NCBI GenBank assembly: GCA_012295275.1
Contig: CM022678.1
Span: 13,406,617-13,421,758 of the forward strand
Source of the DNA: Chrysomallon squamiferum
Taxonomy: Eukaryota > Mollusca > Gastropoda > Neomphalida > Peltospiridae
Reading direction: 5' to 3'
DNA length: 15,142 nucleotides
This document shows, piece by piece, positions 9,435 to 15,142 of the stretch (the first letter of the stretch is position 1; every line of letters begins with the position of its first letter). Made by a program: the position numbers and the translations under genes. Below the pieces are notes generated by a model. That model ran no database searches. It was not told the DNA's origin and saw only the letters and a program-made list of their open reading frames with translations.

Positions 9435-11392
9435 CTTCTATTTCTGTCGCATACATTCAAATGAGGACATGTTTCTTGTATTATATTTTATTAGGTTGCA
9501 AGGTTATCGGTTTTGTTTGTGCCTGTCGTTTGGAATCGTGTGTATAAATATTAAAACAAAACATCATAAAAGACCACCTCGATCGCGCGATCAGTTCTTA
9601 CACATTTATAGTGATTAGTTCACAAAACGGTACCCACTCCATCTGAAAATAGCATTTAAACAATAACAGTAAGAAAATGTAAATAAAGAATAAAATATAA
9701 AATAAATAAAATTAGGAGAGGGAAAGGGGTGGAATAATAATAATAATAAAGGACAGTTTTTACACAGTAATTATGAAAGAATCGTTTTGGAATTTACACA
9801 TGTGATCTCGCAGTTCATGATTAATTATTGACTTGGCATTTGAACAGTTTAAAAAGAAAAATGTAATAAAATTATAAACAGTAATTGTGCTGTGATTCAG
9901 AAATAATGTTGCAACGGAGAATGTCTACGTGTTACAGTAAACATGGAAAATTAAACAAATACAAATATTTGTAGGTAAGTTGGTAAATGAGAAACTTGCG
10001 TAAAGTTAAGGGACAAAAGTTGTGAGAAAGATTAATGATCCATGTTACACAAGCAATCTGTAAAATATGAATTATAGATTGAATAATACCTATGATAAAA
10101 TATGTGGTTATATTTATGGTCTTATTTGAAAGAAACAGGGAATATGTAGTTAGTAAATTATAAATAAATAAAAACATAAATTATCATATAGATAATATTA
10201 AATAATTTTGTAAGTACATATATATTAAATACATATACATATACATAATACAGTATATAAATAAATGAATAAATAAAATAAAATAAAATAATAATAATAT
10301 AAAAATAAAAAGTAAAAAAAATAATAATAATAATTAAATGAAGAATAGAAAAAAGGAAGTAAATAAAGAAAAAGAAAACTAATAAAATAAAATAAAGAAG
10401 AGGACAAACTCAGCAACATATTTTTATATAAAATGATTTATTAAACGTTTTTGTTAACTCATACAAATGATTAAAAAATATATACAAAACTGTAATTCAA
10501 TGAATGAATTACAAATTTACTTATTTAATTCTAAATATTATATTACAAAGAAAAAAAGATGGCTGAAATAACTAACTGAGCGGTGTAATGAAAACGTTAA
10601 CATAAATTATTAGTAAAACGTCTCTCAACATTATCGTCTAACCGCGCACAAAGACACAATTTGCTTAAACTAGAAATAAATTTGAATTCATTTGGAAGGT
10701 TTGCTGTCAAATTAAATGAAATACAAGCAGTTACCACTTTTATTGATGAGGTAATTCGCTCGATTATGCTCCATGACGACTATTCGATAACACACACACA
10801 CAGACCAGATAATGAAATCATAACGATAATTGTAAAGAGCAGAAATGATAATAACAGATGTAGTAGTACCAGTAGTACTAATAAAATTTTAGGTATGAAA
10901 TTATGAACTTAAACAAAAATAAAACGAAACGAAGAGAGAATTATTAAATCATAAATGAAATAATTTTTTTTATTTATCTTAGATATAAAATGATATATTC
11001 TAAATATCTGAATATAATTTTTTATTATTATTTTCTTATGCTACCTTTAAAAGAAGAACAATATTAAATGTATGATATTTACAATGTATGTACAAGTTAT
11101 AAAAATGTTTGCTCTTTCTACAATCAGGATAGATAATTTTATGGTAGTTTTGAAAAATTTGCTGGTTGACTACACTGAAGCGAATTTGTATTAGTCATGT
11201 ATATATATAATTGCTTCTTCCACAGTAATAATCTGTCAAAAATCACATATTTTGTTTTCATCATTCATTTATTCATTGTTTTTTTTGTTTTTGTTTTTTT
11301 GTTTGTTTGTTTGTTTTTTTGTTAACTTATCAGACCTAAACCGCGGAAGACTTTATCCGACAACTGTTTATTTATTCTGAAGAAAATAATTT
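9435..11392. other. AT-rich intergenic region between genes C and B
   Basis: No supported gene. It includes a CpG-rich palindrome at 9581-9592 (GATCGCGCGATC) near a TATA-like TATAAATA at 9543-9550, and an almost pyrimidine-free A-rich stretch at about 10256-10404. An 81-codon frame at 10661-10906 has no recognisable domain. TTTTTG/TTTG runs occur at about 11279-11322, just beyond gene C's poly(A) signals. Confidence 0.55.
11367..11376 (-). terminator. Overlapping polyadenylation signals of gene C
   Basis: In minus-strand sense AATAAATAAA gives two overlapping AATAAA hexamers, the first 16 nt after the TAA stop at 11395-11393. The implied 3' UTR would be very short. Confidence 0.5.
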
Positions 11393-11871
11393 TTAAAATT
11401 TTCTCCTTTCTGCTTGCTGTGGTTTACGTTCCTGCAGCGCTAGTCGCATGGTTTCCGAGGTGAAGCACATGGCAGAGAAAACCGAGAAAAACGCCGACAG
11501 AACCGCGAATCCGAACGACCAAGAAAGATAGTTAGAATCAGGATGAGGCAACCACTGCCGGTCTACTTTCGTTTTCAGACCAAAGACGATGATACAAATT
11601 GTAGTACTCATGGCTGCAAATAATAACAATAACAACAACAGTAATTATAATACTAATGCTACTTCCATTTATTTCCATTTAATTTGTTCTTAAAAGTGGT
11701 AAAATATAATTTTAAAAAATATTTATAGATATATAATACAGAAATTATAATTTTTTTTTTTTTTTTCTAAAATGAGTTCTGTAAATACCAGTGAAAAATT
11801 ACATTTCCTTCTGTTAACATCATAACAAAGATATATGAACCATAAAAGTGAATAAAAGTTTTAAAATTGTG

Positions 11872-11922
<51 letters not shown>

Positions 11923-12261
11923 TTAAAAATAAATACATTTTTCATAAATTTTATATTAAAGGTAAATGTCAGTATGGATTTTATTAATAAATTGCTAGTT
12001 ATTATTTGTAAAGGTGAACTGTACAATGTAACAGTTTGTAACTTACCTATGACGTAATTTAAGATGCCGCAGTTGCGTGCATGGATTTTAGCAGGGCACG
12101 ATTTGCAGATGTACATGATAACGAAGAACAAAGTGACAATTGTCGTCAGAAAGGTCAAGGTCATCACAACTTGAATACCTAACAACCAAGCTGGAAAAAA
12201 AAGGACAAAAATGTAGAAGATAAATACGTGATAGTATCGAACTGTTAATAACAAAAAAAAA

Positions 12262-12296
<35 letters not shown>

Positions 12297-12422
12297 TGTT
12301 ATGACTGTTGTTGTAAAACACACCTGTACCTTTTTATCGCAGAACTAAATAAAAATATTTTTCAATAATCAAATAACATTTTATCATAATACAGATTTTA
12401 TTTTGTTTTACTTTTTTTCTCT

Positions 12423-12466
<44 letters not shown>

Positions 12467-12819
12467 CAAACATTCAAAAACGAGCTTTAGCTATCCAAAA
12501 TTATATACAATTAACTAGTTTAGCAATTTACGGTAGTTTAGCAATGTAATAATTTATAAAACACACGCTCAATAAAAACAAAGTATTAGCTATCCAAAAT
12601 TATATAGATAGAGTTTATATAATAATACATGCATAGAACATTTTGAGAGTTAAAAAGGTAGTTACTATGCAGTTAGACAGGTTTTAAATCTATCGTTAAG
12701 TAAGTGTATACAGATAAGAGTTTTATCAACACTTTATAATTTACATTTGTCTAGCTAAGTAATATAATGAGGTATCTGAAAGTATAAAATACACATGCGA
12801 GGTTTAGCTCAAAATATAA

Positions 12820-12873
<54 letters not shown>

Positions 12874-13379
12874 ATACACACATACACACATACATATGTA
12901 CATACATGCTTAGGCTATCTGTAGAAGGTTATTAGCTATACACAGAGATGATGTTTAAGATTTATCAAATATTTCTGGACATTTTGACTGAGTAGGTTTA
13001 CTCAGGTGAGAGCAAAAAGCAGTGAGTCCTGGGAACCACGTTGTTGTTGTGTTGAAACGTGACGACGACGTGGTACGCAGGCACAACAACGTTTCCGTCG
13101 TGCCATGCGGCAACTTGTATTTTGTGTGTACTGATCACATCAACAGTTGACTGCGACATTCCGCATCAACACTTGGCCAAATTTTAAATGCAACATATTT
13201 TCATGCCTTTTTAACGTTTATTATTATTATTAGTTTTAAATATATTCTTCCTAAAACAAAACCATGAGATCATTACTGATTTTGTGCATTGATTTAATAC
13301 TCATCTAGATTATACAAATTATATAGAAATTTGAACATATATATGTTATTAAAATCAATATATAAATGATTGTATTTGT

Positions 13380-13445
<66 letters not shown>

Positions 13446-14036
13446 TGTTTTTCAAATGTAGGTATATTTGTGTTTTTGAGTGGGAGTTTTTGTGAATGGG
13501 AGTTTTTGTGAGTAAATGCATATATTTATATAAATTGCATGGTTCTGCGTAGCTTTATGCATGCATATGGATATTTATGTACATCATTAAATAACACATT
13601 GATAGTATGTATCATTTGTATTCAGTTTGGGCGTCTTTCATATATAAGGCAGCACAGGTATATTTCAATTTTCATTCTAGCAATCATACACTAAATAACA
13701 GTTACATTTAGTATATGCTCAATAATAATAAAAAAACAAAACATTATACATACGAGGGTTCAGGTACGTCCAGATGGGCCTGTACTCGAACGAGAAGACC
13801 CACCAACAACCGTAGTACGTTTTTCCTAGGTAATCTTTGTAATAGTTCCACCCATGGAAACACGCTTCCCACAAACCCATCCGCTGGAAACGTCGAGTTT
13901 TGTATTTGTCGTACTGCTCGATCCAGTATGGCGTACTGAAGGCGACGAAAAAACAAAAGAATGAAATAAAGCTGAAAATACCGCCAGACACTGATACCCA
14001 GTTCTTTATCCGGTCGCCGTAGCTTTTAGCCGCCAT
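11393..14036 (-). CDS. Claudin-like four-span membrane protein, gene C (complete, 215 aa)
   Basis: Three exons: 13754-14036, 12047-12190 and 11393-11613. Donor GTATGT pairs with a CCAG acceptor, then donor GTAAGT with TTTGCAG. Both introns (1563 and 433 bp) are phase 1, giving split codons CCT (P95) and GCC (A143). TM1 is about residues 15-34 and rich in Phe. Loop 1 has W38, G54-L55-W56, C59, C77 and R86, and is Tyr- and Lys-rich. TM2 is about 98-122. Exon 2 is 144 bp, three codons shorter than in genes A and B, with the loss in the region between TM2 and TM3. Loop 2 has [15 protein letters not shown] (163-177), identical to gene B. TM4 is about 177-194. The charged tail ends RRKF, with no claudin-type PDZ ligand. 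The N-terminus is about five residues longer than in gene B. The start ATG is in CAAGATGGCG. The nearest relatives in the window are genes A and B. Confidence 0.9.
11872..11921. repeat. (AAT)n in intron 2 of gene C
   Basis: About 50 bp of uninterrupted ATA/AAT trinucleotide repeat between exons 2 and 3. Frames across it give poly-Ile, which is not coding. Confidence 0.9.
12262..12295. repeat. (ATT)n in intron 1 of gene C
   Basis: About 34 bp of perfect ATT repeat about 70 bp upstream, in gene sense, of the exon 2 acceptor. Confidence 0.88.
12428..12464. repeat. (TC)n in intron 1 of gene C
   Basis: A 37-bp TC dinucleotide run, preceded by T-rich pyrimidine sequence, making a long homopyrimidine stretch from about 12409 to 12466. 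Such mirror-like tracts can form triplex (H-) DNA. Confidence 0.9.
12488..12606. repeat. Pair of 20-bp direct repeats plus 12-bp repeats
   Basis: The 20-mer TAGCTATCCAAAATTATATA occurs at 12488-12507 and again at 12587-12606, a 99-bp offset. Between them TAGTTTAGCAAT occurs at 12516-12527 and 12534-12545. This looks like a small decayed tandem duplication within intron 1 of gene C, or a target-site duplication flanking about 79 bp. Confidence 0.75.
12829..12870. repeat. (TG)21 microsatellite in intron 1 of gene C
   Basis: A 42-bp perfect TG run flanked on the left by (TA)n and on the right by TACA/CACA units, which make it partly self-complementary. Confidence 0.92.
13020..13175. other. GC-rich island with consecutive stem-loops in intron 1 of gene C
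   Basis: This non-repetitive, CpG-containing stretch stands out from the AT-rich surroundings. Three stem-loops can be drawn. The first has arms 13036-13051 and 13058-13073 (16 bp, five of them G-U, loop TTGAAA). The second has arms 13076-13084 and 13100-13109 (9 bp with one bulge). The third has arms 13146-13155 and 13162-13170 (9 bp with one bulge, loop ACATTC). The wobble pairs work only in a plus-strand transcript, antisense to gene C. It is not a tRNA and no protein domain is evident. It may be a structured RNA, a decayed palindromic element or a regulatory element. Confidence 0.4.
13381..13444. repeat. (TAA)21 trinucleotide repeat
   Basis: About 64 bp of perfect TAA repeat in intron 1 of gene C. 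It is the longest trinucleotide run in the window. A 16-bp tandem dimer (TGGGAGTTTTTGTGA plus A or G) follows at 13481-13512. Confidence 0.93.
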
Positions 14037-15137
14037 CTTGTTTATTAGTGTTTCAGGTACGGGGTCACCAGTTGCAATTATTTAAAAGCGCGACACAGGT
14101 AAGTGGACGAGTCTAAATTGTGTATGGAGGGATGTCGCATTCCAGTGTACAAGCGCGGAAAACGAAATATTTGACAGTAGAATTATTTGTTTGAATAGAA
14201 TAAAAATGATGCTGAATATTAAATTTATCAGTTGGATATTTTGAAACATTTAAAAATTTAATTTATACATATTTTGTTTATTTATTTAGATTTTCTTTCC
14301 GTTTTTATTGTTGTTGTTTCTTAACATGCAGTACATTCAGTTTATATGTATGTTAAGTTTACGTATTTGTTGTATATTTATTTGTACGCTGTTAACATTC
14401 AAATATATATTCTTGTTATAATTACTACAGAAAAGAAAATGGCAATTAAGAATTTAGTTTTTTTAGGGTAATTTCATTTGTTTTTGAGAAATATAAATAG
14501 ACTACAAAGACTAGGTCATAATTTGACTACATATCCATAATTACTGTTGAGTTCATGTTTTTGTCTTTTTTCTTCTTGTTTATTTGTTTTTTTAAAATCA
14601 AAATTAATAATTTTTACATAATAAAATATCGAACAATAAAAAAATTAATACTTTAAGTATGAAACATCACAATTAATAACACATTATTAGTGTAATAAGT
14701 CTCTCTTACGCACATACCCACATGCACACACACAAACAGAAAGGCACACGCACACGTACACAAATACAAATATATTAATAAAATATCGTATCAAATATTC
14801 ACGGACACATATGTATAAAGTTGAGTATTTTTCACTGATTTTCAAATCCGATCATTTCAAGTTGAGTGTACAGGTACGCTTAGATGACTAACACTGACCC
14901 ACTTAAATTAAAATAATGCCATCACCTTGTTCGATCATAGACCTAATACTCTTCATATACGTCTAATCTTAATTATAACGCTAATTAAAAACATTTAAAA
15001 AAAAAAAAAAAATAAATACTATTTCAATTAAATGAAAAGAAAAGTATTTGAAAATAACTAATAAACCAGACGGATGCTGATCACCCCTGCACACCTGTTC
15101 AGGTGGACTCGTCTAAAGGTGAGATTCGCTTTCCAAG
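14029..15137. promoter_or_regulatory. Head-to-head intergenic region between genes C and D
   Basis: 1101 bp separate the gene C start (14036, minus) from the presumed gene D start (15138, plus). On the gene C side are AAGATGGCGGC overlapping the start (14039-14029, an exact YY1-type motif), CAGGTA at 14054-14059, CAGGT at 14096-14100 and GACTCGTC on the minus strand (14113-14106). On the gene D side GACTCGTC recurs in sense (15106-15113), next to the paired E-box 15092-15105. The middle is AT-rich with a short imperfect CA tract (about 14719-14763) and a run of 16 A (14997-15012). Shared promoter function is inferred. Confidence 0.4.
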
Positions 15138-15142
15138 ATGGC
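15138..15142 (+). CDS. Presumed start of a fourth family member, gene D (5 bases only)
   Basis: The last bases read CCAAGATGGC, the same start context as genes B (CAAGATGGCG) and C (CAAGATGGCG) but on the plus strand. They are preceded by the same 8-mer GACTCGTC found upstream of gene C. Only ATG-GC is inside the window, so no protein evidence exists. It could instead be another copy of the non-coding module seen in intron 1 of gene A. Confidence 0.35.

Noticed and set aside
10557-10564. AAGATGGC on the plus strand as another gene start
   Set aside because: The frame ends after six codons, there is no E-box pair upstream, and it follows an A-run. It shows that the 8-mer alone is weak evidence.
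10661-10906. 81-codon plus-strand frame
   Set aside because: No recognisable motif, composition like the AT-rich background, and no splice or poly(A) context to support it.
13058-13189. Possible coding exon in the GC-rich island (plus frame open to a TAA at about 13187)
   Set aside because: Only about 45 codons, with no ATG at its start, no family similarity and no clear flanking splice sites.
13294-13521. Minus-strand frame with a poly-Leu run
   Set aside because: Created by the (TAA)21 repeat in intron 1 of gene C.
1-15142. tRNA, rRNA, CRISPR or intact transposon
   Set aside because: No cloverleaf with A/B boxes, no regular spaced repeats, and no transposase or reverse-transcriptase frame was seen on either strand.

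Overview
This window reads as animal (invertebrate) nuclear DNA. The genes are split by GT-AG introns, the background is very AT-rich, and simple repeats of many types are dense: (CA)n, (TTTA)n, (AAT)n, (AAC)n, (GATA)n and (TC)n. There are no bacterial-style operons. The combination of a tandem claudin-like four-span membrane gene family, an alpha-1,2-fucosyltransferase-like (GT11) gene and this repeat landscape would fit a lophotrochozoan such as a mollusc. That taxonomic call is an inference and is weak.

Layout, left to right. Claudin-like gene A lies on the minus strand with exon 1 at 1893-2145 and exon 2 at 690-842; its last exon is off the left edge. A GT11 fucosyltransferase gene lies on the plus strand. 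Its main coding exon is 4364-5322, and a short upstream coding exon is required, with a tentative candidate at 3853-3883. Claudin-like gene B is complete on the minus strand, with exons 9070-9334, 8307-8459 and 7834-8072 (218 aa). Claudin-like gene C is complete on the minus strand, with exons 13754-14036, 12047-12190 and 11393-11613 (215 aa). At the right edge a plus-strand start context (ATG at 15138) suggests a fourth gene, D, head-to-head with C.

Genes A, B and C share one architecture. Exon 1 carries TM1 and the first extracellular loop with the W...GLWxxC...C signature. Exon 2 carries TM2 and the start of TM3. Exon 3 carries the rest of TM3, the second loop and TM4. All observed introns are in phase 1. 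B and C share an identical 15-residue block in the second loop. They are tandem duplicates of one PMP22/claudin-type gene, probably acting in epithelial junctions or membranes. The fucosyltransferase sits inside the array on the opposite strand; it would act in the Golgi on surface glycans and has no evident functional link to its neighbours beyond position.

The less ordinary signals are regulatory or structural. A 14-bp paired E-box (CACCTG-TT-CAGGTG) followed 27-29 nt later by AAGATGGC occurs in the same relative orientation at the edge gene D start and inside intron 1 of gene A. Starts B and C match a YY1-like AAGATGGCGNC motif. Gene B has three AGGTG sites at exact 9-bp spacing. A locally GC-rich island in intron 1 of gene C (about 13020-13175) contains three consecutive stem-loops, one of them a 16-bp stem that pairs fully as plus-strand RNA through G-U wobbles. 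Most remaining intergenic and intronic DNA is AT-rich sequence in which I see only simple repeats.
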